Source: Adineta vaga (lineage: Eukaryota > Rotifera). Taken from it: 64,000 nucleotides of DNA. Each line of letters opens with the position of its first letter. Position 1 is the stretch's first letter. The notes under the pieces were generated by a model. It did no database searches, was not told the DNA's origin, and saw nothing but the letters and a program-made list of their open reading frames with translations. The stretch lies in NCBI GenBank assembly GCA_021613535.1, contig CP075496.1, forward strand, positions 3,224,001-3,288,000. The letters are read 5' to 3'. Position numbers and translations under genes: made by a program. Below, one piece after another: positions 46,211 to 58,863 of this stretch.

Positions 46211-49040
46211 TTATAAAAGAAGACAATCAGTCTTTGTTAATGTATGACATGTATGACTTTGTCCAAGTTCACAACGACAGGTTGTCATACTAAATGCATA
46301 ATTTGTTGGACAGACAAAATCGTAACGAAGTAATGGTCCATCCGATGGTTGATTGTTAGTTGTACAAAAGTAAAATTTCGTACAATCGTACATATCTCGA
46401 TAAAGACCAGACTGACGTCCATTACAATCAAATACAGGTGAAGAACTACCTGATGTACGTAATAATTGACCTAAACCATTCAATGCAATCACTGCCGATT
46501 GAGGAATATTTGATGATATTGCAGCAAGTGTTGTTGTTGTTGTTGTACTTGCTGTTGCAGGTGTAGGTACAACACAAAAGGTTTCTCCTGTAGTTTGACA
46601 TGAACGACCTGATGGCCAATCACATGTACAAGCATCTATTGAGAATTCTAAACCGGGTGGACAGAAAAATATATGATAACGTAATGAATTTAAATCATTT
46701 CCTTCACAAACATAAAATATCGAACAATTCCGACGATCACGATAGATTCCATGTCGACCAGCTTGATGATTAGCACAAATATATTCAGCATTGTAAGTCT
46801 GATGTGCAAGTGGTGGTACTGCTGATGTTGTTGAGAGTGTAGATGATACTTGAATTGGTACCGATGGTGTCGTACCTGTTAATATACTAAGCGCATTTAA
46901 TAATTGTTGTAAATTATTAGGTAAAATAGGTTGTGGAGAAGTTGCTCCTGTTTGAGTTTGTACATTAATAAAACGAATTGGTGGACTATCAGTCACAGTT
47001 GTCATAATTGACGGAATTCTTTGTTGAACATGTGGTATTCGTGTACTTGTTTCAGGCACAGGTAGATTGAGAGTGGTAAAAGCTTGTCGAGTGATTGGAA
47101 ATGTTTCCGTATTACAAAAGAAACCGGAAAATTCTTAAATAGAATAATATATTTAGATGAAAACTCAACTTTTCAACACAAACCATCGTTATCAATACTC
47201 CAAATAAATAATCCAGCGAGTTGTTCTGCTTTAGCATATTGTGCCTAAAAATAAAAATATCGATCTTTTCAATTACTTGAGCTTTTGTTGTCAAAATTAC
47301 TTTCAATGCAGCAGAATCCACATCTTCATAACTGATCCATTGATCATCATTAGTCATATACCAGCCTTTTTCCGAATCTAACCAAACTCTTTGCCAATTC
47401 TGAGATTGACCTTTTTCACAAACCTAATGTAAACAAAAAGAATCAGTCATGCTTCTTCCAAAACATTCATAGAAAAATCATTCTTACTTCATAATAAGAT
47501 AGGAAACCTCGAGTTTTAGTATATTGTCCAGGATATCCAGGACCATTGGCTAACGAGAAAAGAATCATTAAAAAAACTAAAATTCAAAAATTCAATTTAC
47601 TTGGTGCATGAAGACCTTTCTGTTCTGTTGATAATGTATACGAACGACCATAAGCTGGAATACCAATAATTAACTTTTCACGTGATACACCTAGACTAAG
47701 CCATAGTTTAACTAGACCATCCTATAAAATTTCTTCGCATACAAATGAAATATTCTCACAGATTAAACATACGACATTTCGGAGTGATTCAGTTTCTATT
47801 TGATAATGTTGATGAAATAATGGTGCTGATATACCTGTTTTCTCATCCCATGGACCTGATTTACAAGCATTTTGAATAGTTCAATAGTTGTGTAAATATT
47901 TATACTTACCATAAAAATCAAACGTCATTAGATTAATATAATTCACCAGACTTAAAATCGAAACATTCCACTTAAACATTAGTTCTCATTTTTATCAATA
48001 TTACCTTTCAATTTTTCGGATATCATAAACTTTTAAAAGATTTTCGACATACGGTGCAGCTGTTAAAGTAATAACTGTTCTCAACATCAATCGTCTTTGT
48101 TTTCCAATTTCCTAAATAAAACACAAAAATTCATCTATACTTTCTTCTTCTCAAATCAATTTCAATCAACTTCAAGTAATGCTGTCAATGCTGCTTTCGC
48201 ATCTGGAATATCAGCATCAGGAAATTCAAGTGCAATATCTACACCATCAAAACCATGTGTTGCCATATACCTAAAACAGATATTGAAAGTAACAAAGTAA
48301 CTAGAAAGTTTGATCTTGAAAGAACTACCAAATTAGACTTCGAACAAGTTGAGTAGTCGTTGTAGAGAGTCTCAAATATCGAAGATAAAGAGAAATCTTT
48401 CCTCCTAAACGAATTAAGATTTTTAAATTTGGATTTGTTTTTTTCAATAGAGACAATTCACGATAATGTTCTGAAAAGAAAATTGACAATGCCTTTTCTA
48501 ATAGATTTCTTTTACGTAAATGCAAACCGAGATCATCTTTTTGTGCAGCAATTATCTCTGGTTTTTGAGCATCAACAGTTGCATATGCATAAATAATATG
48601 ACTACACATAAATGGATCGATGAATTCAATTTCAAATTTTGCTTCACCAGATCGATATCGAGACCAATTCGTAACATAACATACACGAAGCATTTTTGAT
48701 GGTTCTTCTTCAATTGGAGCTATCAAAAGACACAACAACAAACGAGAATTCCATGAGATTAGTTATTTGTTTTATTTCAAAAATAAATTCTTTTCATTGT
48801 TCCTTTTGAAAAACTCAACAAAATCTTCGATAATCGTGTTAAAGGAATTTCAATTGTTATGGTACAGAAAGAAAGAAAGAAAGAAAAAAGAACACGAATG
48901 ATCTAATCATTGATTCTTATCATACTCTCAGACATACTTATTCGATTTGCATTAACATTATTTCTTTGACCAACAATAAAGATGAGTAGGTTGAATGTGA
49001 GGTAATACATCAGCGATTGTAATGGATAATATTGACCCAT
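46211..49040 (-). CDS. GH18 chitinase-like protein with two C-terminal chitin-binding domains
   Basis: Twelve exons: 48938-49040, 48516-48719, 48329-48470, 48171-48270, 48005-48111, 47910-47950, 47773-47855, 47601-47721, 47488-47549, 47301-47423, 47184-47244, 46211-47133; 689 residues. A signal sequence (LMYYLTFNLLIFIVGQ) lies in exon 1. The GH18 barrel starts VCYVTNWSRYRSG, has IDPFMCSHIIYAYA, LKILIRLGGK, YINLMTFDFYGPWD and AGLFIWSIDNDG. The catalytic strand reads FDGVDIALEFP where active family members have DGxDxDWE: the Asp two before the Glu is Ala, and the Trp is Leu. Catalysis is therefore likely impaired, suggesting a chitin lectin. Two six-cysteine CBM14/peritrophin-A modules follow a Thr-rich linker (CANHQAGRHGIYRDRRNC...; FDCNGRQSGLYRDMYDC...). 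Divergent from another GH18 gene at 49867. Confidence 0.92.
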
Positions 49041-49866
49041 ATTCAAATTTTTTCTTCGTCTTAAATCTTACTTAGTAATAGAAAAGCATATAAATAACAA
49101 AGACAATGAGGATTGGCAGACACAATATAATATGACCAAATAATTCTAGTTGTAAGTTTGAGGACAAAAAGAAAGAGCAAAAAAAATGTTCACCAATCAA
49201 ACAATTTTAGTCTCCGTCGAAGTGCAGAAGATCCGCATGTCAATAGCTTATCCTATGTACACATACATCTGATAGATACTATACACGACTAAACGTCAAA
49301 TGTCATGTACTTACACAAATGTATATATACATATATACAAGACGTGTGAACAAGTTGATTTAAACTTAAGCAATTAAATAAACAATGGTCACCTATTGAA
49401 TACAAAACAAATGTTCACTGAATGTCTCCAATTAATAAGATGTAAAATTGAAATATGAGTAAGTAAAGAAAGGATCATTCTAGTTAAATATGATGAATAT
49501 CCTTGGAATTATTGACACATTGAATTCTTTCTTGTAAACATTGATCTTATTAAATGACAACTAAGGAATGTTTTATTGATTGCGAAATAAAATCTAAGTA
49601 TACAATCGTCTTAAATCATCTATTGATCTTTGTTATCATCTTCAAATACGATTCACCAATATATATATATATATTCAATGATGTAATCGAAATCTCATCA
49701 AAGAATGAAGAAAAAAAGGAACAAAATGAAATGGAAGAGAGAGAAAACGAACAAAAAAGAAGAGAGACAGGATATTGCCTTTCATTTGATATGATCAAAA
49801 GAATAATTGTATTGTTCAATTTTAGTATGATTATGTTTAGTCATTAGAAGTTCATTTATTCATCAA
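49041..49866. other. Shared divergent region between the two GH18 genes
   Basis: About 830 bp between the two start codons. No conserved element recognised; the frame at 49554-49847 is a low-complexity shadow. It could co-regulate the pair. Confidence 0.45.
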
Positions 49867-52247
49867 ATGATTTCTCAACAATTCAATTTCGTTTTCTTAT
49901 TATGTTTATGGTATTTATTTAAGAATTCTTCATTTGCTCATCATATCTCCAGTAAGATTTATTCATTTCTATACTCATTGTTAGTTCTATTTTAAAAAAT
50001 TCCTAGTTGATTTTCCACGTCTTTGTGTTTATCGTAATGATTCATCTCAGTATTATCCATGTGTATTAAATTATATTGGCCTTAGTAGTTGGTCATTATA
50101 TCGTTGTCCAGAACAGTCAACATTCGATGAAGCATCTCAACGTTGTTTAATTAAAGTTCCTGTTAATGATGCATTTGAACAATTTGCATCATTACCATCA
50201 ACAGAAATGGCACAATTTCATCGCGTAGCTAGTTTTATTGTAGCAACACCTGTACCTAACGAAGATCAAGATTTTCAACAACAACAACAAAAACGACTTG
50301 TTTCATTACCACCAACTATTGATAAATTAATGGAACCATTTTCAATGAAAAAACTACGAAAAGTAAAAAACATGTTTTTCTTAATCGAAATGAATAAATT
50401 ATTGAATATTGATATTTTTAAGCGAACTGAACGAGATATCATGGATCAATCAGCAGGCGTTTTATGGTCGCATGGCTCTCCATTAATGAAAATAGATAGT
50501 AAACCAATTGTTGAAGAAAAATCACCGATCAATGGAAAAATAAGTCGTTTTTCGATTGTCGAACGTCATCGTTCTCCTGTGAATGAAGGTAATGCTTTAG
50601 CACTACATCCAATTTCTTTTCTCACAAGTGAATCAGAGTTTCTAAAGTATCTTTATCTATTATAGACGAACTTAAATACAAAAAGATTTGTTATTTTACA
50701 AATTGGGCACAATACAGACTTGGCCCAGCAAGATTCGACCCCGAAAATATCGATCCATTTCTTTGTACACATATTATCTATGCATTTGCAAATATTGATA
50801 ATCAAACATTATTAATTACAAAAGTTGAAGATAACGATGAAGGTAATTATTAAATAAATCGATCTTTTTAAAGTAAATCTACGTTCGATTATAATATAGA
50901 TCTCTATCGACGTATCAATGCATTGAAAACATTGAATCCAAAACTAAAAACAGTACTTGCTGTTGGTGGATGGAATATGAAATCGTATGCGTTTTCTACT
51001 ATGGTACATAATCATGAAAAGCGACGAAATTTTATCTTTGATACGATTAAGTAAATTATCTATGAGTTTATTTTATTATCGGAGACATTCTTTCTTCTAG
51101 TTTCCTTCGAAAACATAATTTCGATGGTTTAGAAGTCGATTGGGAATATCCAGGTATTCGTGGGGGACAAACCAATGATAAATATTATTTAACTTTATTT
51201 CTTCAGGTAAGAAAAGTTATATTTGAAAAGGAAAAGATAATATATTTAAAATTTTGTTCTTAGGAATTTAAAGATGCAGCTATTGCTCAAGCAATAGTCA
51301 CAGGTCAATTACGATTGATCTTAGCAGCAGCTGTAGCTGCTAATCAAGAAGTTGTTGTAAATGCTTATGAAATTGGAAAAATTGCTAAGTAAACTTCATT
51401 TCATTTGTTCATTTTTCATTCATGATTTTGTTTCTTTTTAGAATTTTAGATTTCATCAATATAATGACATAGTAAATTGCTCGATCTTTTCATTCTCCGT
51501 ATGTTTTCATTATTTTCTAGCGATTTTCATGGTGCATGGCAAAATTATACTGGAGTTAACGCTCCATTATACAGACGTTATGATGAACTTGATAGAGATG
51601 GATCACTCAATCAGGTATTGGAAAGAAAAGAAGTTTCATTTGTATTTGAAACTCTCTCTCTCTCTTAATAGGATTTTGGTATTACCATATGGTTAGAAAA
51701 TGGTGCACCAGCTCATAAACTTGTTCTAGGTGTACCGTTATTTGCTCGTAGTTTTCTCTTAGCACGATCTGATCAAACTGATATTCATTCACCAACAGTT
51801 GGTAATGGTAGTGCAGGTCTATTTACACGTATTCCTGGTTTTCTTTCCTATTTCGAAGTAAAATTCTTCCGTAGTGTTTTTTAATAATATTCTATTGAAT
51901 TGATTTTTCGAAGGTTTGTCTCCTACAAACAGATTCTAAATGGCAAAAACGGACAGTAACAGATGGTTCAGAATCTGAATATATGTTTCGCGATCGAGAA
52001 TGGGTCTCCTATGAATCAGTGGATAATATCCGAAAACGTGCTGCTTATGTCGTTGCTAAGAATTTAGGTGGAATGTTTGTTTGGTCTCGTATGTCATCTC
52101 ATTTTATGATTTAATTTGATTTGTTTGAACATGACATTTTTAGTTGATATGGATGATTTCAATGGAGCGTTTTGCAATAATGGCACATATCCATATATAA
52201 GAAATTCGTTAGCACTTCTTCCAACATCTATGCCATCTTATGTTTAA
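49867..52247 (+). CDS. GH18 chitinase with N-terminal chitin-binding domain
   Basis: Exons: 49867-49951, 50007-50588, 50666-50842, 50900-51050, 51101-51206, 51264-51388, 51442-51471, 51521-51614, 51672-51857, 51914-52088, 52144-52247; 604 residues, or 584 if 50363-50422 is spliced out as a 60-nt in-frame intron (GTAAAA...TTTTTAAG). A signal peptide ([19 protein letters not shown]) precedes a CBM14-like module ([13 protein letters not shown]...[16 protein letters not shown]) and a linker. The GH18 domain has [73 protein letters not shown] and GGMFVWSLDMDDFNG. In DxxDxDxE the second Asp is Glu, but the last Asp and catalytic Glu are intact, so activity is likely. Chitin is part of rotifer jaws and eggshells. 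Confidence 0.92.
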
Positions 52248-55200
52248 AACAATAACGATAGCAATCTGTACAAATAGATTAGAAATAAATTGATTATAAT
52301 GTAAAAATATTTAATTATTCATCAAAAAGTTCTTATAGATTCTAGAAAAACTGTGAATATAGGCCTACTTTGACATGTCGTTGTCTTTTTATAGTTTATA
52401 TTAAAATAAAATAAAATCTCTTAATCTGAACTCATCAAACATGTTAAAATACATAGTAAGTGCCCTGAACTAAAATATTAACCTATATTAAAAAAAGTCA
52501 AGTGGAACTGTACGTGAATAACCGACTTTCATGAGCTCGATTTATTCATGTGGAAATACATAGTTATCGACAAGAGATTGTTATTCAAAACTTCATCTAT
52601 GTAATGTTCTTCTCTATTAATAGCAATATTATTTTTTGTAAAAAAAGTGCATGTTAGCTGGAGCAGATCATTTTCCTAATGGCGAAGTCATATCATTGAA
52701 TGTATTAATAATTTTTTCGAAATTAAATGAATAATGACACGAGATATTGATGTGTGTAATACTATACTTTTTCTTTTCTCCAAATAAATGTCATGTTTTC
52801 ACACTTAAATCAGGTAAAAGACATTCTTTTCTCAGAAGGATGAATTTGACAACGACAATTTTTATGTTCATCGTTTTTCTCTTATTTATTAAATAAACTA
52901 CTTATGATTTCTTGAGAAGGTGATCCTGAAAGTATCTTTCATAATTGCAACTCATTTGTCTCTTTTTTATGTATAATTATATATTGCGTGTTTTTTTCTC
53001 AACTTGATGAACTTCGTTTAATAAAGGATTATCAATAAAAAGAATGTTTGCATGATCATTACTGCGTCTGTAAATGAATGAATATTCGTAGGTGGAGATA
53101 ATCTATTGACGGAAAAGAAAATTCCTATTGTATGTATCACTTTTCAATGTAGAATGGTTATAAATTAATTATCATTTCATTTCTCAGAATATGTAATGAT
53201 TGTTCGAGAAAATCTTAGAGAATTTTTTCTTATCTATTATTCATATGAATTTAGAAATGATGAGTAATTCTCAAAGAAATATTAGGAAAGTTTTGCGAAA
53301 TAATATTGTTCCACACTCATAATACTGTCAAACTATGATAATAATCATATGTTGAAATTCTTTCTATTCTAAGAACATTTTGAAATAGAAAAGATCTATT
53401 TCAGTCATGCATATTAATGAGTTTATTTTTGTAGTTAAATGATGAATGCTAAAATTAAATGTTAAAACGAATTTAATTCAATATATTATTGAGAAGAAAT
53501 TCTCATATAATATAATCATAGCTTTTGAGATCAAGATTTGGAATAAAGAAGACGATAAATTAGTTTTCTATGTGTATTATTAGTTTTCTTAACGGATATG
53601 AGAACTAAAAATAGGACATCTGCCAAGAGACAATTATCGTCGAGGGGTTGCTTTTTTTTCTCTTTCGATACTTCTATATTACTTATTTGAATGAAAGAAA
53701 GAATAGGGATAGAAATTTCTTTGGAAAATTAATCAAATGATTCGTTGCATTGAATAGGTATGTTTTTATCAGAAGCCATTTATTAGATAATATAAAATAT
53801 TAATGAATAGAATTTTTCAGGTATTTTGTTTTCCTCCTAGTAGTGTTATATTGAAAAATTAATCAACAACATACTATGGTCTATCTTCTTCTCACAGTAT
53901 TCTTTAATCTTAACAGATTAAAATAAGTCTAATCTTAAAAAGAAATAGATACTCTTGTTTGTTATATGAAGAGTTTTTTCATTTCTTGTTTCTAAAAACT
54001 AATAAAGCATTTTTTGCCCAATCGATTTTGTAAAGACAAATTATGTGACATACTTAAACATATAAGAACTTATAGGATTCTCTTTTTGCTCTCATATTTT
54101 TATTTATCTTACAGTTGAAAATCCTTCGTAGTTAGTCAGAACACTATAAATACTTAAAATCAAGAGAAAAACGTTCTTGTTATTTATATCTTAGAAACAA
54201 AGAAAAGAGAAGGAACTGTTTTCATTAGAACCAATCAAGAACTTCTTTATGTTAGATTCTTATATTAAATACACGGATATGCATTTTCATGTTTTTACAT
54301 GTTTTCTCATGCAGAAATGTATTTAGTTCTATATCGAGCATATTCTCTTTTTTTCTTATGAATGACATGCACGTTTTCTTTTCTCTACATGAATAAATAC
54401 AAACCATACTTAAATATACCTTCTAATTGTCGATGCGAATCGACTTTTTTCTTTCATTTTTTCTTGATAAGGTAGACACGATCATATTCCCTTATGCCAA
54501 TAGACGAATCGTGTATTGCTTAGTAAGTATTATTTTCTAACCGTTCAGGTGTTTATGTAAGACAACTTTTCATGATGACAGAATGTAGAGAGGAAAAAAT
54601 ATAGGAACAATATTTAATATAACTAATAGCTTAAAACAAAGATTGACAACAAATAGATTTCATCAATTTAATAGCGACCAAAATAGCTGTTGGGGGACAA
54701 TATTGTTTGAAACATATGGTCACAGATGTTGACAAAATTGAAATCAGAATCTTCATGATCGTTCTATTTTTCTTCGTCAGTGAAGTTTTTCATGAACGGA
54801 TATATTTATGTTTGAAAATAGAGATTTATCTAACGGAAACAATTTTATCTTTTCTTAGCTTTTTTATTCATAGTAGACCGGTTTTTGTAAGCAAATAATC
54901 ATTGTTACGTAATATACATCGCTACCGAAATAGACATACCGTATTACCTCGGTTCGAGTAGGGATATACATGGAGAGTTTCATGTATGTCTTTAAATTAA
55001 TTGATCAGAAAAGGGATCGTGTCGTTCTCTGCAACGATGAAGAAATACTTGAATGAAGTAGTTATTTCTAAAGCTGATTGTTTCGTTTCTTTCTTTTGTA
55101 TAAGTAGTTTTTCTTTGGTGACCTTTTTATTCTTATTTTTGAAAAATGGCCATACATCTCATAGAAAAAAAAATCATCATCATTATAATAATAGATGGAA

Positions 55201-56737
55201 AAATATTAAGGGTATTCTAAAAATATCCTTAAAAGTTCGACGGTATCGCTCGACGACCGGAAGAAACATTAAGAGAGAAGAAAAAAAAGCGAGAAGACGT
55301 ATTAGAGAAAAAGAGAATAGTTGCTACAGGTAAAAGCACGAGAACAGGCAACTCTCTTATATCATTCATCACCTTTATGTGTATACTTAGGCGTCTCATT
55401 AAGAAGATCTTATTTTCCAATTCTAATCATTTTTTTGGGATAGAACGTTCTAAAAATAATTTCTTGTTAATGACAACAATAATAACAACAAGCCTTTTTT
55501 TCAAAAAACAAATAAGTATACACTCTCATCAGTCACGCCAAATTGAAATACGTGGTTTTTCTCTATCTCTCCCTCTCTCATATACAAATAGGTATTTGAA
55601 TTTATATTTCGATGTGCTTAGAAATAGATAAACTCTGTCATAGGATATCAAAGTAAGTTCTTAAGAAGATATATATGAGCTGAGAAAAGAATAGGAGTCT
55701 CATGTATATACTGTTATATGCTTGATTCTCTTTCTGAAAAAGTGATCACTCGAATGAACAAGTATAAGAAGAATTTCCTTCTTGAAGATGTAATTATCGA
55801 ATAGAAAAGAGCTGAATATTTTTTATAGGTAAGTCTCAGATTATTTTCTAAAAATAGTTTTAATAAAAAGAAATACGAAACATCTTCTTTTTCTATAATA
55901 ATGCGTAGTCATTTGCCTGAGAGAATAAAGGAGAAAAGCGAGAAAAGAAAAAAACATGCATTAAAAGACAAGAGTTCATCTTAAGTTAGAAACATCTTTT
56001 TTTATCTTCCAGACAAAAGTCACGGAGGAAGATGAAAGGAAGAAAAAGAGAAAGATAAAAATAAATCTAAATAGTTCAATTAGACACTAATGCTAAGAAA
56101 CCTGGAATATGAAGAGAATAACAATGTTTAAATAACTTGCATGTTTGTTTTAGTAATCTATATCTATTTCTGGGATTCGATTTCAAAGCTTGATCTTTTT
56201 AATTAATGAGAATAATTAAAAGAAATCATATACATGTAGATTAGTTGAGAAGAAAAAGCTTTGAATACCAAAAAAAGACTGAATAGATGATTTTCTCTGT
56301 CAACAATGTCCTTTTATTCCCATCCGTCTTCATTAATTTAATGCTACATAGTTTTTTTTGAAAAGAAAAGAATAGAACTATACTAAGAATCTGTCTTTAA
56401 CAGAGATTGAAATTTCCTTTTGCTCATCAGGATAATAATTATTAATCATAAGCAAAAAGATGAAGAAGAAGAAGAAGAAATGTCGTCGTTTCTTTTTCTT
56501 TCTCTCTCTCTCTCATTCTTAGACATAATATTAATAATGATTAAGAAACAATTCTATCTGTATTAATCTATTTTAGAAACCCGATCAAGCTCAAGCAATC
56601 TGTTACCCATTCGGTGTTTTTTGGTAACAGCTGTTCATTTGTTAACCTAAATCAACAAGAAAGAGAGAGAAAAAAAACATTCCTAGTGACATTTTTTTCC
56701 TCTGATTTTATTGGTTTTACGAACTCATTCAGACGCT
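52248..56737. other. 4.5-kb gene desert
   Basis: The longest gene-free stretch in the window. Very AT-rich with many stops in all frames; the short frames near 54707 and 55001-55631 are low complexity. A CT-rich run is near 56500-56515. No transposon ends, tRNA or long repeat seen. Confidence 0.55.
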
Positions 56738-58295
56738 ATGTCTATAAATACTATATTGACGAATCTCAATCGAACGAATACAACGAAAATACCAGGTTTA
56801 TCCGAAGAGACTTCTCCTCCGGTAGAAGACATATTTGATTTATCATGGAATGATATTATCTATGATGGTGGCTTAGCAACATGGTTTACACGTTCATCAT
56901 TTCGCTGGCTAAATATAGCTGTTTGTTTAATCGGTATTATTGGTAGGTCGTTTTCGTATAATTTTTTTTACTAAAATTTATGCATATTTATTTTTCTCAG
57001 GTAATGTTCTGGCTGTTTGTACATTACTTCGACGTCGTATGCGTAACTTATCTACCTATGCTTATTTAACAGCATTATGTTTATCAAATACAATAACATT
57101 ATCATCTGTAATTATATTTGAATTAGAAGTTTTGTTCGCTCCGAATCGTTTCAATTGTATTCTTGTTGTATCAGCGAAAACACTTGCATCAAGTACATTT
57201 GCATTATCAACTTGGTATGTTCATGATTTTTCTGAATGAATTGAAATCGGATTATATTTAAATTTTTCTTTTTATAGGATTACGGTAGGTTTTACTGTTG
57301 ATCGATACATTATGATTTGCTATCCATTTACCGGAGAAAAAATGTGTACTCGTCGAAATGCTTTATTTGTCTTAACGACATGTTTATTTTTCGCATTAAC
57401 TTATTTAGTACCGCAAATGTTAGCCAATTCTTGTCACACAATGCCATATGGAAATTCGATTAATAGAACAAATACAATTCAGAATTTTTCAAGTCAAATC
57501 CTCAATCGAACTGACCTCTATTCTATTGTTTTTTGGGTATCTGGTCTAAGTGAATTCGGTAAATCTCTTGCATATCGTTCAACTATAACTTTATTTGTTA
57601 ATTGTTTTCTTGTTCGTATTATTCCATTTTTAATTGTTTTCAAATTGAATTTACATTTAATTCGTACACTTGCTAATGCCAAACGACGTCATCGACAAAT
57701 CAATCCCTATGAACAAAAGCGCAATGATGTTACATATATGTTAGTTATTGTGATATCAATTTATTTAATATGTATTACACCATCAATTCCATTTGCTGCT
57801 TTCTTTGCATATAATCCCGATAAATATGTTAGTATTTCATATCGTTATCGCGCCTTTCAACATCTTGATGAATTTGCGAAATTTTTGATGATATTCAATT
57901 CTGCGTCACAATGTTATTTGTATATCTTCTTCGGTAAACGTTTTCGTCGAGAATTAACACGTTTATTGTGTTGTTTCTGTATGAAATATTTCTATATGCC
58001 ATTACCACAACATTTAACAAATAATAGTGATCGAGAAACATTTCTACCAGATTTTGGAAATAATAATGAAACATTTGAACTTGTTCTTAGTGGTAAATGG
58101 TCATTAGATCAACGGCAAGATTCTATAGCTGGAATTGAATTTAGTTTTCATCATCCAAGACGATGGAGTCGATTAACATCATCATCAGCAACAACAGGAC
58201 GTTCAAATTCGGAATATAGTGAAACTCAAATTCGTTTTGGTTTATTACAACGTCTAAAAACTCGTGTTGAAAAATTTTTTGCTCGTTTTCATTGA
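56738..58295 (+). CDS. Rhodopsin-class GPCR, peptide-receptor-like
   Basis: Three exons: 56738-56942, 57001-57214, 57278-58295; 478 residues. The extracellular N terminus has N-glycosylation sites (NRTN). TM1 ends GIIGNVLAVC with the conserved Asn; TM2 has LTALCLSNTI; TM3 ends in a clear DRY box (FTVDRYIMICYP); ECL2 has Cys and several NxT/S sites; TM6 is MLVIVISIYLICITPSIPFA. TM7 reads FNSASQCYLYIFFGKRFR, where the usual NPxxY is replaced by SQCYLY. Layout resembles the FMRFamide/myosuppressin-type peptide receptors of protostomes. A Ser-rich C-terminal tail of about 110 residues could take GRK phosphorylation. The ligand cannot be inferred. AATAAA lies near 58362. Confidence 0.88.
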
Positions 58296-58447
58296 ACGGA
58301 TTTCTTTCTCTTGTATATTTGTTTATACGGTCTCCGTCCATTTTATTTTTTTCATCTCAAAAATAAAGAATAACACAAGACATACAAGAAAGAAAAAACG
58401 AAGAATAAGCAAGCGCATGAATGTGTTTATAATTGGTCATACGTTCA

Positions 58448-58863
58448 TTAACATGTTCGATGTGATGATGGATTAAATGTGGTACCACCAATGTCATAAC
58501 AACGAGTAGCTGGTGTATCGAATTCTTCTTGAAAAATACGTTTTGTAACAGCAATAAAGACATAATTATCACACCAAATACGACCCCAGACAGCTTCAAA
58601 AGGAAGTTCAAGTGTGGAACATTGTCCGACCGGGTATTTGCCTGTTTCATAGGTACGAGTACGACCATCACTAGTTCTTGAGTCCAAACCACATTTAGCA
58701 ACGTAAGCTCCTCGATTACATACCTTAACTGATCCTTTATTCGATGAACTCACTTCTAGAAATGAAATATTTACAAATTCAATCTATACTTATCAAAGAA
58801 ATTCTCTTTACCTAAAATTAAAACACTACAAATGATCACGAGATAAGCAAACATCGACGACAT
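58448..58863 (-). CDS. Small secreted cysteine-containing protein
   Basis: Two exons, 58812-58863 and 58448-58755; 119 residues. The signal peptide is MSSMFAYLVIICSVLILEVSS. The mature protein reads VKVCNRGAYVAKCGLDSRT, GKYPVGQCSTLELPFEAVWG, IWCDNYVFIAVT, FDTPATRCYDIGGTTFNPSS and ends RTC, with six cysteines after the signal. The pattern (CNRGAYVA, G.YPVGQ, CYDI.GTTFNP) suggests a compact beta-sandwich. I think it belongs to a family of small secreted proteins in some invertebrates but cannot name it. No toxin signature is visible. Convergent with the GPCR. Confidence 0.8.

Noticed and set aside
47951-47970. Acceptor at 47971-47972 (plus-strand CT) for the chitinase exon with LMTFDFYG
   Set aside because: It puts a stop in frame; the acceptor at 47951-47952 gives IESLVNYINLMTF in frame with a 54-bp intron.
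48325-48741. Single open frame through the start of the minus-strand GH18 domain
   Set aside because: It contains a 45-bp intron (48471-48515) without stops; splicing gives a better GH18 alignment and the upstream signal-peptide exon supplies the ATG.
49554-49847. Plus-strand ORF between the two chitinases
   Set aside because: E/K/I-biased, with an antisense ORF of similar extent; no domain.
54940-54970. tRNA-like TTCGA with flanking bases
   Set aside because: No acceptor stem, D-arm or anticodon arm could be folded around it.
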